This document shows, one piece after another, positions 5,566-5,584 of a DNA stretch of 5,584 nucleotides. Numbering within the stretch: position 1 is the stretch's first letter; every line of letters starts with the position of its first letter. Location: assembly GCA_046541115.1 (NCBI GenBank), contig JBKHDX010000275.1, positions 1-5,584 on the forward strand, written 5' to 3'. The position numbers and the translations under genes are program-made. The notes beneath the pieces were generated by a model. It was not told where the DNA came from and searched no databases. It was given only the letters and a program-made list of their open reading frames with translations. This DNA comes from Jaaginema sp046541115 (lineage in GTDB: Bacteria; Cyanobacteriota; Cyanobacteriia; Cyanobacteriales; Spirulinaceae).

Positions 5566-5584
5566 CCCAGAAGCAATTACCAAT
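5566..5584. other. 19-bp downstream tail
   Basis: Only 19 bases follow the kinase stop codon. No terminator, ribosome binding site or new start can be seen, so whether the kinase is co-transcribed with a downstream gene is open. Confidence 0.5.

Noticed and set aside
1..5584. CRISPR array or transposase
   Set aside because: No regularly spaced short repeats with unique spacers and no transposase motifs were seen; the long direct repeats are coding PAS and CBS duplications.

Overview
The window looks cyanobacterial. The octamer GCGATCGC (HIP1, the hallmark repeat of many cyanobacterial genomes) occurs 16 times in 5.6 kb, where chance would give about 0.1. The main gene also encodes a phytochrome/cyanobacteriochrome-type GAF domain in a large multi-PAS histidine kinase, a typically cyanobacterial architecture. 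The sequence does not identify the species.

Layout. Positions 1-207 (minus strand) hold the N-terminal 69 codons of an AEC-family (auxin efflux carrier-like) membrane transporter that runs off the left edge. Positions 208-433 are a divergent intergenic spacer. Positions 434-583 (plus) may encode a 49-residue peptide with a hydrophobic N-terminus; this is uncertain. Positions 584-927 carry no convincing gene but two clear structures: a perfect 14-bp stem hairpin at 646-682, probably a terminator or dispersed palindromic repeat, and a 106-nt element at 730-835 bounded by 21-nt imperfect inverted repeats. One or two candidate -10 boxes lie in the same region.

Positions 928-5565 (plus) are one intact 1545-codon gene. 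In order its product has four CBS motifs (two Bateman pairs), a coiled coil, a GAF domain with both cysteines expected of a DXCF-type cyanobacteriochrome (C409 in DPCF, and C437 followed by H438), a second coiled coil, six PAS domains, and a complete HisKA-HATPase transmitter (phosphoacceptor H1331). PAS4 and PAS5 are a recent 126-residue tandem duplication. There are no membrane segments and no receiver domain, so it reads as a soluble sensor kinase whose response regulator is encoded elsewhere. It could combine nucleotide or adenylate sensing (CBS), light (GAF) and several PAS inputs into one phosphorylation output. No partner gene is visible; the last 19 bases show nothing.

The points most worth following up are the CBS-plus-DXCF-GAF sensor combination, the substitution of a usual chromophore-pocket His by Gln468, the in-register PAS duplication with patchy divergence, and the unexplained 106-nt inverted-repeat element upstream of the kinase.
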